Assembly (NCBI GenBank): GCA_963702695.1 | Contig: CAVPDS010000008.1 | Coordinates: 160,608-224,607 of the forward strand | DNA: 64,000 nucleotides | Direction of reading: 5' to 3' | DNA from: VAZQ01 sp963702695 | GTDB taxonomy: Bacteria; Pseudomonadota; Alphaproteobacteria; Rhizobiales; Xanthobacteraceae | The notes under the pieces: model-generated | Seen by the model: the letters and a program-made list of their open reading frames with translations, nothing else | What the model was told of the DNA's origin: nothing | Databases searched by the model: none | Shown here: positions 42,940 through 51,675 of the stretch, in pieces | Position numbering within the stretch: the first letter of the stretch is position 1 | Layout: each line of letters starts with the position of its first letter | Program-made: the position numbers and the translations under genes

Positions 42940-44715
42940 TCAGGCGTGGACCAGCGGTCCCGGGCTCTTGAGATACTTCGTGACGATCGCGTCTGCCGAC
43001 CAGTAGGCGAGCGCGCCGACCATGCCGGTCGGGTTGTACGCCGTGTTCTGCGGGAACACAGAAGCCCCCATGACGAACAGGTTGTCGGCGTCCCAAGCCT
43101 GCAGGTAGCGGTTGACCACGCTGGTCTTCGGATCGGCGCCGGTGATCGTGCCGCCGGTGTTATGCGTCGATTGGTAAGGCACGACGCTGTAGTTGCCTGC
43201 CCGCACTGTGGGCGAGGACATCAGCGTCGGCCCCATCGCCGCAGCGATCTTGCCGAGCACCGGACCGATATAAGCCGCGAGCTTTTTATCGTTTTCGCGG
43301 AAGTTGTAGCTCATGCGGATGAGCGGACGGCCAAGCACGTCCTTGTAGGTCGGATCAAGGTCGAGGAAATTCTCGCGGTGCGCGTAGTTGCAGCCGGACC
43401 CGCCGACATTGAAGGCGTGGTTGTACCACTTCGCGGTCGCCTGCTTCCAAGCGCGGCCCCAGCGCGGCGTGCCGGGCGGCACCGGCCGGGTCAGGATCGG
43501 GCGGCCGTTGGTCACCGAGGCCTGGATGTAGGCGCCGCCGAAGAACCCCAGCCCGGCGTGATCGAAGTTGTCGCCATTGAAATCGTCGATCGCGGTTCCG
43601 TGCGCGCCCGCTGCCATGAACGGGTTGATCTCATGATTTTCGAAGAACACCTGGATGCTGTTGCCGCTGAGCTGGTAGCAGTAGTTCCGGCCGACCGCGC
43701 CCTTGCCGGTCTTGTAGTCGTAGGGCTCGCCAATGCCTGAAGTGAGCATCAGCAGCACGTTGTTGAACACATAGGCGCCCATGATCACGAGCCCGGCGGG
43801 CTGCTCGTATTCCTCGCCGTTGAGCGTGTTGATGTAGCGCACCGCCTTCACTTTGCGCGCGGCTTTGTCGTAGACGAGTTCCTTCACATAGGAGTGCGTG
43901 CGCAGCTCGAAACGCTTGTCGGCCAGTACCACCGGCAGCACGTTGACGTTCGGCGACGCTTTGGCATTGGCCTCGCAGCCGAAGCGCTCGCAGTGCCCGC
44001 AATATTCGCAGGCGCCCATCGTGATACCTTCGGGATTGGTGTAGGTGTCGCTCGCATTGGAGGCCGGCGCCGGGAACGGATGGTAGCCAAGGCTGCGGGT
44101 AGCCTTCTCCATCAGTTCGCCTGCGAGCGGCTGCACCAGCGGCTTGTTCGGGTATTCGTTCTGGCGTGGGCCTTCGAACACATTGCCGCCGTCGATCTTC
44201 TGACCGCGCAGGTTGCCGGCCTTGCCGGAAACCCCGCACAGCTTCTCGAACCTGTCGTAGGAAGGCTCGAGCTCCTGATAGGACACCGGGTAATCCTCGA
44301 TCGTCATCTCCTCGGGGATGGCGTTGCGGCCGTAGCGCTCAGTGAGATGGGTCCGCAGATTGTGGTCGGATTCCAGGAGCCGCCAGGTCACACCGTTCCA
44401 GTGCGCGCCGGCGCCGCCGAGATTGGTGCCGGGAAGGAACGAGCCGAGCCGCCGAATCGGCAGCGCCGTTTCGGACGGCGAATGACGCACCGTCACCGTC
44501 TCCTGCTGCGCATCCTGGAACAGCTCCTGCCGCACCGCGTACTTGAGATCGTCGCGCACGCTCGGGATGGTGAAATCCTCGCGCGGCATGCGAAAGCCGC
44601 CGCGTTCGAGGCCCACCACGTTGAGGCCGGCCTTGGTCAGCTCACGTGCCAGGATCGAGCCGGTCCAGCCGACCCCGATCACGACCGCATCCACTTCCTT
44701 GAGCATCGTCGCCAT
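42940..44715 (-). CDS. GMC-family FAD dehydrogenase (gluconate 2-dehydrogenase-like large subunit)
   Basis: The 591-residue flavoprotein starts at ATG 44715, 12 bases after the small-subunit stop. FAD-binding motif: AVVIGVGWTGSILARELTKA followed by GLNVVGLERGG. Other marks are LPGTNLGGAGAHWNGVTWR, EYCGHCERFGCEANAKA, STHNTGGTITGADP with the catalytic His, and LFVMGASVFPQNTAYNPTG at the C-terminus. It lacks its own signal and is carried out by the Tat signal of the small subunit, as in membrane-bound gluconate, sorbitol and fructose dehydrogenases. The exact sugar or alcohol substrate is unknown. The usual cytochrome c subunit is missing from the operon. Confidence 0.9.
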   Translation of the reverse strand: MATMLKEVDAVVIGVGWTGSILARELTKAGLNVVGLERGGFRMPREDFTIPSVRDDLKYAVRQELFQDAQQETVTVRHSPSETALPIRRLGSFLPGTNLGGAGAHWNGVTWRLLESDHNLRTHLTERYGRNAIPEEMTIEDYPVSYQELEPSYDRFEKLCGVSGKAGNLRGQKIDGGNVFEGPRQNEYPNKPLVQPLAGELMEKATRSLGYHPFPAPASNASDTYTNPEGITMGACEYCGHCERFGCEANAKASPNVNVLPVVLADKRFELRTHSYVKELVYDKAARKVKAVRYINTLNGEEYEQPAGLVIMGAYVFNNVLLMLTSGIGEPYDYKTGKGAVGRNYCYQLSGNSIQVFFENHEINPFMAAGAHGTAIDDFNGDNFDHAGLGFFGGAYIQASVTNGRPILTRPVPPGTPRWGRAWKQATAKWYNHAFNVGGSGCNYAHRENFLDLDPTYKDVLGRPLIRMSYNFRENDKKLAAYIGPVLGKIAAAMGPTLMSSPTVRAGNYSVVPYQSTHNTGGTITGADPKTSVVNRYLQAWDADNLFVMGASVFPQNTAYNPTGMVGALAYWSADAIVTKYLKSPGPLVHA

Positions 44716-44727
44716 GATCGCCTCCCT

Positions 44728-45420
44728 TTAAGAAAAGTCCGCGATCGAACGCGGCGGTTTGTCGTATTTCTTGCCCTTGTAGGTCTTGATGTCGTCGCGA
44801 TAGGTCGCGGGCAGGCCGGGATAGCCGACCATCTTCCACGATGCCATGTCGCGGTTGCCGCCGTAGACGGGATCGGAGAAGAAGCCCTCCATCGTGATCG
44901 CCAGCAGCGATTCGAAGAACATCTTGCTGGCCAGTCCCGCGAATTCGGCCTTGCCCTGATCCATGGCCTTGAGTGCTTCCTCACGCTGCGGCGGAAGAAG
45001 GCGATCGAACTCCTTGCCGTAGGTTTTATGCGACCATTCGTTGGCCGCCACGATCCCGGCCCGGAAGAATTCGCGCGGATTGAGCGAGAGCTGATAGCCG
45101 AGCTCAGGCTTGCCCTTGGGGAACGGCCCCTCACGGTAGAGTCTTGCACCGGACCCATAAGCGCCGGCGAGCTGGCGGTCGATGAAGGTGACCACGCCGC
45201 ACTGGCTCGCCGAGGGCGAGAGATTGTCGGCCGGAATCAGGGTATCGACCGCCGCTTCCATGAATGCCGCCTCGGTCGGCGTCAACGTGAGCAAAGGCTC
45301 CGGCGCAGACGCGGGTGTCTGGGCCGGTGCGGGGGCGGCGGGCGCGATCGCAGCAGCGGCTGCGGTCCCCGCGCCCAACAGAAAGTTGCGACGTGGAATT
45401 GGATTCTTGTCGTCCGCCAT
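44728..45420 (-). CDS. Gluconate 2-dehydrogenase subunit 3-family protein (Tat small subunit)
   Basis: The start at 45420 (GGGAGG upstream) gives 230 residues with twin-arginine signal PIPRRNFLLGAGTAAAAAI. The mature part contains LTPTEAAFMEAAVDTLIPAD, FIDRQLAGAYGSGARLYREG, SLNPREFFRAGI and FFSDPVYGGNRDMASWKMVG, characteristic of the gamma subunit of FAD-dependent gluconate/sorbitol dehydrogenases. It escorts the folded GMC subunit through the Tat pore. Overall these two genes form a periplasmic dehydrogenase core. Confidence 0.9.
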   Translation of the reverse strand: MADDKNPIPRRNFLLGAGTAAAAAIAPAAPAPAQTPASAPEPLLTLTPTEAAFMEAAVDTLIPADNLSPSASQCGVVTFIDRQLAGAYGSGARLYREGPFPKGKPELGYQLSLNPREFFRAGIVAANEWSHKTYGKEFDRLLPPQREEALKAMDQGKAEFAGLASKMFFESLLAITMEGFFSDPVYGGNRDMASWKMVGYPGLPATYRDDIKTYKGKKYDKPPRSIADFS

Positions 45421-45593
45421 GGCCACCTCCCTATCGTCAGCGATCAACACCGGCCGCGGCGCGCACCGAGCCTGTCGCTCAATGCGCCGCCGCCTGGTGT
45501 TTTGAATGACAACAGACTACGCGAATTGCATCGGCGGCGGGAGGGGGAAGCGTTGATATTATCGATGACCCGCCATCGACGGTCCGCACGCCT

Positions 45594-46352
45594 TCAGCCG
45601 GGCTCCAGGCCCTTCGCCTTGATCACCGGCAGCGCCGCCGGCGACGTGAGAAACTTGATCAAGTCGCGCGCCGCCGTCCCTTGTTTGGCATTGGCGCTGA
45701 CGCCTGCACCGATGACGATGTAGTTCTGCAGCGCGGCCGGGAACGCGCCACCGACTTCGACGCCGGGGACCGGCAGGATCTCGCTGACCGGCAGGATGCC
45801 GATCTCGGCCTCGCCGTGCGCCACCGCTTCCGCCGCGAGCTCGCCGGACGCCATGATCTTGCTTTTGGCCTTGAGGTCCGCAGCGATCCCGAGCTTTTCG
45901 ATCAAGGCGACGAAATAAACCCCGCTCAAGCCTTCCTTGGCATAGGCGATGGACTTCGCATTGAGCAGTGTGCGCTTGAACGCCTCGGGCGTGCTGACGT
46001 CGGGCTTGGGCGCGCCGGCGCGGACCATGATGGCGCTGCCGGTCTTGGCGATGACGGCGCGCGAATCCGCTGCGATCTTGCCTTGCTTGATCAGGTCGTC
46101 GATCTGGTTGGGCGGCAGGAAGGTCAGATCGAACGCCTCGCCCGCTTCGATCCGCGGCTTGAAGGCCGCCGACAGGCCGAACGAGATGGCGAGCTTGTTT
46201 TCGGTCGCCTTTTCGAATTGCGGCCCGATGTCCTGCAACACCGTGCGAACCGCGTTCGAGGCCAGGACTTTCACTTCCGCCGCATGGGCGCCTCCGACGC
46301 CGAATGCCGCAAGCGCCAAGGCCTGCGCCGCAATCATGGCTGCGTTCTTCAT
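45594..46352 (-). CDS. ModA-like periplasmic substrate-binding protein 1
   Basis: A 252-residue receptor of the SBP_bac_11 (molybdate-type) family. Signal peptide MIAAQALALAAFGVGGAHA; mature start AEVKVLASNAVRTVLQDIGP; then KLAISFGLSAAFKPRIEAGE, FDLTFLPPNQIDDLIKQGKI and the C-terminal ARDLIKFLTSPAALPVIKAK. GGAGG precedes the ATG at 46352. True ModA proteins are followed by modB and modC; here no permease or ATPase is near, and the next gene is a close paralog. Ligand unknown; many such orphans bind organic anions. Confidence 0.85.
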   Translation of the reverse strand: MKNAAMIAAQALALAAFGVGGAHAAEVKVLASNAVRTVLQDIGPQFEKATENKLAISFGLSAAFKPRIEAGEAFDLTFLPPNQIDDLIKQGKIAADSRAVIAKTGSAIMVRAGAPKPDVSTPEAFKRTLLNAKSIAYAKEGLSGVYFVALIEKLGIAADLKAKSKIMASGELAAEAVAHGEAEIGILPVSEILPVPGVEVGGAFPAALQNYIVIGAGVSANAKQGTAARDLIKFLTSPAALPVIKAKGLEPG

Positions 46353-46465
46353 CGTGTCCTCCCGGAGTTTCATGTTTTGAAGTGCGAGCAAAGCTTATCG
46401 GCAAACGTGCACTATCGCCAGGAACCGACAAGTCCCCGCTACGCGCACGTCGTCGTTATTGTTGC

Positions 46466-47224
46466 TCAGCCCGGCTCCAGGCCCTTGCCCTTGAGCACGG
46501 GCACTGCCGCCGGTGAGGTCAGGAACTTGAGCAGCGCCTTCGCGGCTTCCGGCTGTTTCGCGTTGCTGGCGACGGCGGCCGGCAGCACGGTGTAGACCTG
46601 GACCTCCGGCGGCAACGGACCGACGAGATCGATACCGCTCGCGACCAAGGCCTCGCTGATCTGCGGCAAGGTCATGTCGATCTCACCGGCCGCCACCGCC
46701 GCAAGCGAGTTGCGGTTGGGTGGCATCAGTTTCAGCTTCGGCTTCATCGCTTCGAGGATGCCGAGCTTTTGCAACATCTTCATGAGGAATTGCCCGGTCG
46801 CGCCGGTCCCGCTGTAACCGAGCGCCTTCACATCGAGCAGCGCGTGTTTGAACGCCTCGGTGGTGCTGATGTCGGGCCTCGGCGCACCTTTGCGCACCGC
46901 CACGCCGGCGCCGGAACGCGCCACGTCGATCCGGGTCGCGGGGTCGATCTTGCCCTGCTTCGCCAGCGCATCGGCGACCGAGGTGGAGAGGATCGCCGCG
47001 TCGAAGGTCGCGCCCTTCTCGATCTCGGGCAGCAACCGCGCCGAGGCGCCATAGGTGATGGTGAGCTTGTGCTCGGTCGCTTTCTCGAATTGCGGCGCCA
47101 GCTCTTCCAGAGCCGTCTTGATCGCGGTCGAGGCCAGGACTTTCACTTCGGCGGCGCCGGCCGCAGCGGTGGAGAGGACGACAAGTGCGAGAGCTTTCGC
47201 CGCGATGATCGCTGCGCTCCTCAT
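46466..47224 (-). CDS. ModA-like periplasmic substrate-binding protein 2
   Basis: A 252-residue paralog of the downstream gene with the same layout: signal AIIAAKALALVVLSTAAAG, AEVKVLASTAIKTALEELAP, KLTITYGASARLLPEIEKGA, FDAAILSTSVADALAKQGKI and AAKALLKFLTSPAAVPVLKG. The start codon is ATG 47224 with TTGGAGGAAG upstream. A perfect palindrome lies just before the ribosome site. The two receptors share their family motifs but differ in the ligand-contact loops, so they may bind different anions. No transporter partner is adjacent. Confidence 0.85.
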   Translation of the reverse strand: MRSAAIIAAKALALVVLSTAAAGAAEVKVLASTAIKTALEELAPQFEKATEHKLTITYGASARLLPEIEKGATFDAAILSTSVADALAKQGKIDPATRIDVARSGAGVAVRKGAPRPDISTTEAFKHALLDVKALGYSGTGATGQFLMKMLQKLGILEAMKPKLKLMPPNRNSLAAVAAGEIDMTLPQISEALVASGIDLVGPLPPEVQVYTVLPAAVASNAKQPEAAKALLKFLTSPAAVPVLKGKGLEPG

Positions 47225-47240
47225 GGCTTCCTCCAAGATT

Positions 47241-47256
47241 TTTTCTGATCAGAAAA
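47241..47256. promoter_or_regulatory. Perfect 16-base palindrome upstream of the ModA-like gene 2
   Basis: TTTTCTGATCAGAAAA is fully self-complementary and lies 17 bases upstream of the start of the ModA-like gene 2, between it and the tpiA stop at 47271. Its position over the leader fits a repressor operator. It could also act as a short hairpin at the end of tpiA. Confidence 0.5.
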
Positions 47257-47270
47257 CCGCAGCCCTGAGC

Positions 47271-48023
47271 TTATCGGTAAACGCCGGCGATCGCCAGGAA
47301 CTCCTCCGCCTTCAGACTCGCGCCGCCGACCAGCGCTCCGTTGACATCGGGCACGTGGAGAAGTTCGCCGGCATTGGACGGCTTCACCGATCCGCCATAG
47401 AGAATCCGGATCGCGTTGCCCGCAGCGCCGAAGCGCGCCGCGAGCTTCGAACGGATGAAGCCATGGACTTCGCCGACATCGGCGGGCGTCGGGGTGAGTC
47501 CGGTACCGATGGCCCAGACCGGCTCGTAGGCGATCACCAGGTTGTCGGCATTGCCGCCGTCGGGCACCGAGCCGGCGAACTGGCCGCCGACCACATCCAG
47601 CGCCCGCCCGCCGGTGCGTTCATCCTTGGTTTCGCCAATGCACACGATCGCTATCAGCCCGGCGCGCCATGCCGCGCGCGCCTTGGCCGCGACGTCGGCG
47701 TCGGTTTCCTTATGATAGGTCCGCCGCTCCGAATGGCCGACGATGACCGCGCGCGCGCCGGCATCCTTGAGCATCTCGGCCGAGATATCGCCGGTGAAGG
47801 CCCCGGCCGACTCGGCGTGGCAGTCCTGGCTACCGATCGTCACCGGCCCGCTCCGCGCAAGCGCGGCGAAGGCGGCCACGAGCGTCGCCGGCGGGCAGAT
47901 CATGAGGTCCACCTGGGAGAGATCGCGGGCGCCGCCGATCGTCTTCAAAAGCTCGGCCGCCGAATGCTGCAGGCCGTTCATCTTCCAGTTGCCCGCAACC
48001 AAGGGTAGCACTGCGTTTGCCAT
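47271..48023 (-). CDS. tpiA: Triosephosphate isomerase
   Basis: A 250-residue glycolytic TIM barrel: LVAGNWKMNGLQ with the catalytic Asn/Lys, ISAEMLKDAGARAVIVGHSE with catalytic His, VIAYEPVWAIGTGLTPTP with catalytic Glu and the flexible loop 6, and RILYGGSVKPSNAGELL for the phosphate site. It interconverts dihydroxyacetone phosphate and glyceraldehyde 3-phosphate in the cytoplasm. It is divergent from ppiD across 179 bases. A ribosome site GAAAGGACGGGGCG precedes the ATG. Confidence 0.98.
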   Translation of the reverse strand: MANAVLPLVAGNWKMNGLQHSAAELLKTIGGARDLSQVDLMICPPATLVAAFAALARSGPVTIGSQDCHAESAGAFTGDISAEMLKDAGARAVIVGHSERRTYHKETDADVAAKARAAWRAGLIAIVCIGETKDERTGGRALDVVGGQFAGSVPDGGNADNLVIAYEPVWAIGTGLTPTPADVGEVHGFIRSKLAARFGAAGNAIRILYGGSVKPSNAGELLHVPDVNGALVGGASLKAEEFLAIAGVYR

Positions 48024-48202
48024 CGCCCCGTCCTTTCAAGTCCCCCTCAAGCGGATAACAGAGCGGCCGAACCCCCGCCAGGGCCTGCCGAAATGCGCCG
48101 CGGCGGCGCGTCGCATGAGTTGCGACGCAACGTGGCACTCCTTATGATGATGCGCTTCGGGAGGCTGCGCCGGCCCGCGGCGATCACAAAACGGTTGAAG
48201 AC

Positions 48203-50119
48203 ATGCTTCGAGGTCTACGCAAAGCCTCTTCCAATTGGCTCGGCAAGTCGGTCATGATCGGTGTTGTCGGGTTCCTGGTCATCAGCTTCGCCATTTGGGG
48301 CATTGGCGATATCTTCCGCGGCTTCGGCCGCTCGACGGCCGTCAAGATCGGGCACACCGAGATCGGCATCGAGCAGTTCCGGCAACTCTACAACGACCGC
48401 CTCGCGCAGGTGACCCGGCAGTTCGGCCGTCCCCTTACGCCCGAACAAGTGCGCGCGCTCGGCGTCGATCGCCAGGTCATCACCGGCATCATCTCCGAGA
48501 TTGCCCTCGATGAGCGCGCCCGCTCCTTGCGCCTCGGCATTCCCGACGACGATGTGGCCCGCAAGATCACTGCCGATCCCAACTTCCAGACACCGGACGG
48601 CAAATTCGACCGGACCCGCTTCGAGGTAATCATCCGTCAGGCTGGCTTCACGGAGAGCCGCTACGTGTCCGAGGAGCGCCGCCAGACCATTCGCCGCCAG
48701 TTGGCCGGGACCATTGCCGGCCCCATGATCATCCCGAAGGCGGCGGTCGAGGCAGCGGACCGCTATCAGAACGAACAGCGCACGATCGACTTCGTCCTGC
48801 TCGATCGCGATCAGGCCGGCGAACTGGACGCCCCGACGCCAGAGGCGCTGGCGAAATATTTTGACGAGCGAAAGATCGTGTTCCGCGCGCCGGAATTCCG
48901 CAAGATCGTGATGATGACGGTGACCGGCAATACGCTCGCGCGCCCCGAAGACATCTCGGATGAGGATGCCAAGAAAGTTTACGACGAGCGCCGCGACAGC
49001 TTCGGCACGCCCGAGAAGCGCCAGATCGAGCAGATCGTCTTTCCAAATGCCGAGGACGCCAAGGCCGCCAAGGCCCGCATCGACCAGGGAACAACGTTCG
49101 CCGACATCGCCAAGGAGCGAAACCTCTCCGAGAAGGACATCGACCTCGGCAACATGGCCAGGGCCTCCATCATCGACAAGGACGTCGGCAACGCCGCCTT
49201 CGCGCTGAAGGAAGGCGAGGTCAGCGCGCCGGTGCAGGGACGGTTCGGGGTGTCGCTCCTGCACGTGACGAAGATCGAGCCGGAGCAGATCAAGCCGTTC
49301 GAGGAGGTTTCCGCCGAGATCAAGCGCCAGCTTGCGACGGAGCGCGCCAAGCCGCAGATCCTGACGATCTTCGACAAGGTCGAAGACCAGCGCTCGGAGG
49401 GCAAGACGCTGTCCGAAGTGGCCGCCGATCTGAAGCTTCCGGTCCGCACCATCGAGGTCGACCGCTCCGGCCGCGACACTAACGGCGATCCGGTTGCAGA
49501 CATTCCCGACCTGCAGCGCGTTCTGCCGGCCGCCTTCTCCAGCGACACCGGGGTCGACAACGACGCGGTCCAGATCGATGGCGGCTATCTCTGGTACGAA
49601 GTCGCAGGCACCACCCCGGCGCGCGACCGCAATCTCGACGAGGTGAAGGACAAGGTCGAGGCACGCTGGCGCGAGGACGAGATTGCCAAGCGGCTGAAGG
49701 CCAAGGCGGCCCAGATCATCGACAAGGTCAAAGCCGGCGCGACGCTCGCGGACGCAGCCGAAGGGCTCAAGGTCGCGACCACCAGCGGGATCAAGCGCGG
49801 CGCGCCGACCGCCCCATTGTCGCAGGAGGCCGTCGACCAGGTGTTCCGCACCGCCAAGGGCGAGGTCGCGAGCGGTGACGCCGAGCAGCCGGCCGAGCAG
49901 ATTGTGTTCACCGTGACCGACATCGTCGATCCGAAGACCGACATGACCTCAGCGGCGGCGAAACAGATGATGGACACCATGAACCGCGCAATGTCGGAAG
50001 ATATCTTCAATGAATATCTGGCGTCGCTGCAGCAGGACATCGGGGTCACGATCAACCAGGCGGCAATGCGCCAGGTGATCACCGGCGTCAGCACGCCGGA
50101 AGATACTCCCGACTACTGA
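48203..50119 (+). CDS. ppiD: Peptidylprolyl isomerase / chaperone PpiD-like
   Basis: The 638-residue protein has one N-terminal membrane helix (SVMIGVVGFLVISFAIWGIG) followed by the SurA/PpiD N-domain (GHTEIGIEQFRQLYNDRLAQ, TRQFGRPLTPEQVRALG). The parvulin-type rotamase domain is around residues 265-370 (EKRQIEQIVFPNAEDAKAA, GRFGVSLLHVTKIEPEQIK). It is anchored in the inner membrane with the bulk in the periplasm and assists folding of exported proteins. Divergent from tpiA and directly followed by trpE after seven bases, so the two are co-transcribed. Confidence 0.92.
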   Translation: MLRGLRKASSNWLGKSVMIGVVGFLVISFAIWGIGDIFRGFGRSTAVKIGHTEIGIEQFRQLYNDRLAQVTRQFGRPLTPEQVRALGVDRQVITGIISEIALDERARSLRLGIPDDDVARKITADPNFQTPDGKFDRTRFEVIIRQAGFTESRYVSEERRQTIRRQLAGTIAGPMIIPKAAVEAADRYQNEQRTIDFVLLDRDQAGELDAPTPEALAKYFDERKIVFRAPEFRKIVMMTVTGNTLARPEDISDEDAKKVYDERRDSFGTPEKRQIEQIVFPNAEDAKAAKARIDQGTTFADIAKERNLSEKDIDLGNMARASIIDKDVGNAAFALKEGEVSAPVQGRFGVSLLHVTKIEPEQIKPFEEVSAEIKRQLATERAKPQILTIFDKVEDQRSEGKTLSEVAADLKLPVRTIEVDRSGRDTNGDPVADIPDLQRVLPAAFSSDTGVDNDAVQIDGGYLWYEVAGTTPARDRNLDEVKDKVEARWREDEIAKRLKAKAAQIIDKVKAGATLADAAEGLKVATTSGIKRGAPTAPLSQEAVDQVFRTAKGEVASGDAEQPAEQIVFTVTDIVDPKTDMTSAAAKQMMDTMNRAMSEDIFNEYLASLQQDIGVTINQAAMRQVITGVSTPEDTPDY

Positions 50120-50126
50120 GACATCC

Positions 50127-51644
50127 ATGCCGATCGAGCCTGCTGCGAGCGAGTTCGCCAAGCGCTATGGGCGCGGCGAGGCGCAGGTGGTGTGGACGAC
50201 GCTGGTCGCCGACCTCGAAACGCCGGTGTCGGCCTATCTCAAGATCGCGGGGGCGCGCGCGCCAAGCTTTCTCCTGGAATCGGTTGAGGGCGGCGCCGTG
50301 CGCGGGCGTTACTCGATCATCGGGCTTGAGCCGGACGTGGTCTGGCGCACGTTGGGCCGGCGCGCGGAGATCAACCGCTCCCCGCGCCACGGAGACGAAC
50401 GGTTCACGCCGTGCGACGAGCCGCCGCTGGCGGCGCTGCGCGCGCTGATCGTGGAAAGCCGGATCGAGCTTCCAGCGGCCTTGCCGCCGATGGTGGCCGG
50501 CATCTTCGGCTACCTTGGCTACGATATGGTCCGGCTGATGGAGGACTTGCCGCCGCCCAATCCCGACCCGATCGGCATTCCCGATGCGGTGTTGATCCGT
50601 CCGACAATCGTGGTGGTATTCGATTCGGTGAAGGACACCATGACGGTGGTTACACCCGTGCGTCCGGAAACGGGCGTCTCGGCGCAGGCTGCGCTCGCGC
50701 GCGCAGGCGAACGCCTCTCCGCGATCGTCGATGCGCTCGACCGGCCGCTCGATCATGCCGCGACCAACGGCAAGGCCGGACCGCTGACCGTGCTGCCGAG
50801 TTCCAACACCACGCCGGCAGAATACGACCGCATGGTGCGGGCGGCGAAGGATTACATCGCTGCCGGTGACGTCTTCCAGGTGGTGCTCTCGCAGCGCTTT
50901 GAAGCGCCGTTCGAACTGCCGGCGCTGGCACTCTATCGCGCCTTGCGTCGCGTGAACCCTTCGCCCTATCTGTATTTCCTCGACTACGGCGATTTCGCCG
51001 TCGCTGGATCGAGCCCCGAAATCCTGGTCAAGCTGAGCGGCGGCGCCGTGACGATCCGCCCGATCGCCGGCACGCGCCCGCGCGGCGCGACCCCACACGA
51101 AGACAAGGCGCTGGAAGAGGAGTTGCTCGCCGATCCGAAGGAGCGGGCCGAGCACCTGATGCTGCTCGACCTCGGCCGCAACGACGTCGGGCGGGTGGCG
51201 GAGATCGGCAGCGTCAGGGTCACCGATCAGTTCTTCATCGAGCGCTACAGCCAGGTGATGCACATCGTCTCCAATGTCGAAGGCAAGCTTACCGGCACGC
51301 ACGACGCCATCGACGCGCTCGCCGCCGGCTATCCGGCCGGCACCGTCTCCGGCGCGCCCAAAGTGCGCGCAATGGAGATCATCGACGAACTGGAGAAGGA
51401 GAAGCGCGGCCTCTATGCCGGCTCGGTCGGTTACTTCTCCGCCGCCGGCGAGATGGACACCTGCATCGTGCTGCGCACCGCGCTGGTGAAGGACGGCAAG
51501 ATGTACGTGCAGGCGGGCGCCGGCATCGTCGCCGATTCCGATCCGAAGTCGGAGCAGCAGGAATGCATCAACAAGGCGAAGGCCCTGTTCCGCGCCGCCG
51601 AAGAGGCCAAACGCTTCGCCAGCACCGCGCGGCGAGGGCAGTAG
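50127..51644 (+). CDS. trpE: Anthranilate synthase component I
   Basis: The 505-residue chorismate-using enzyme shows SFLLESVEGGAVRGRYSIIG near the N-terminus (tryptophan feedback site LLES), then AAKDYIAAGDVFQVVLSQRF, NPSPYLYFLDYGDFAVAGSS, TIRPIAGTRPRGATPHEDKA, RAEHLMLLDLGRNDVGRVAE and PAGTVSGAPKVRAMEIIDEL. It lacks a fused glutaminase, so it needs TrpG. trpG, trpD and trpC would normally follow in this group but do not: the next gene is on the other strand. No leader peptide or attenuator fits in the seven-base gap to ppiD. Confidence 0.96.
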   Translation: MPIEPAASEFAKRYGRGEAQVVWTTLVADLETPVSAYLKIAGARAPSFLLESVEGGAVRGRYSIIGLEPDVVWRTLGRRAEINRSPRHGDERFTPCDEPPLAALRALIVESRIELPAALPPMVAGIFGYLGYDMVRLMEDLPPPNPDPIGIPDAVLIRPTIVVVFDSVKDTMTVVTPVRPETGVSAQAALARAGERLSAIVDALDRPLDHAATNGKAGPLTVLPSSNTTPAEYDRMVRAAKDYIAAGDVFQVVLSQRFEAPFELPALALYRALRRVNPSPYLYFLDYGDFAVAGSSPEILVKLSGGAVTIRPIAGTRPRGATPHEDKALEEELLADPKERAEHLMLLDLGRNDVGRVAEIGSVRVTDQFFIERYSQVMHIVSNVEGKLTGTHDAIDALAAGYPAGTVSGAPKVRAMEIIDELEKEKRGLYAGSVGYFSAAGEMDTCIVLRTALVKDGKMYVQAGAGIVADSDPKSEQQECINKAKALFRAAEEAKRFASTARRGQ

Positions 51645-51675
51645 CTCAACCTGGTATCGATAAAATGAGCGTTAG

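Noticed and set aside
43894..45723. 609-codon open frame opposite the GMC dehydrogenase genes
   Set aside because: Runs across two real genes and the gap between them; sequence is typical shadow composition.
45594..47224. Complete molybdate ABC transporter
   Set aside because: Only binding proteins are present; no modB or modC gene lies on either side.
50120..50126. trp leader/attenuator before trpE
   Set aside because: Only seven bases separate ppiD and trpE, leaving no room for a leader peptide and hairpins.
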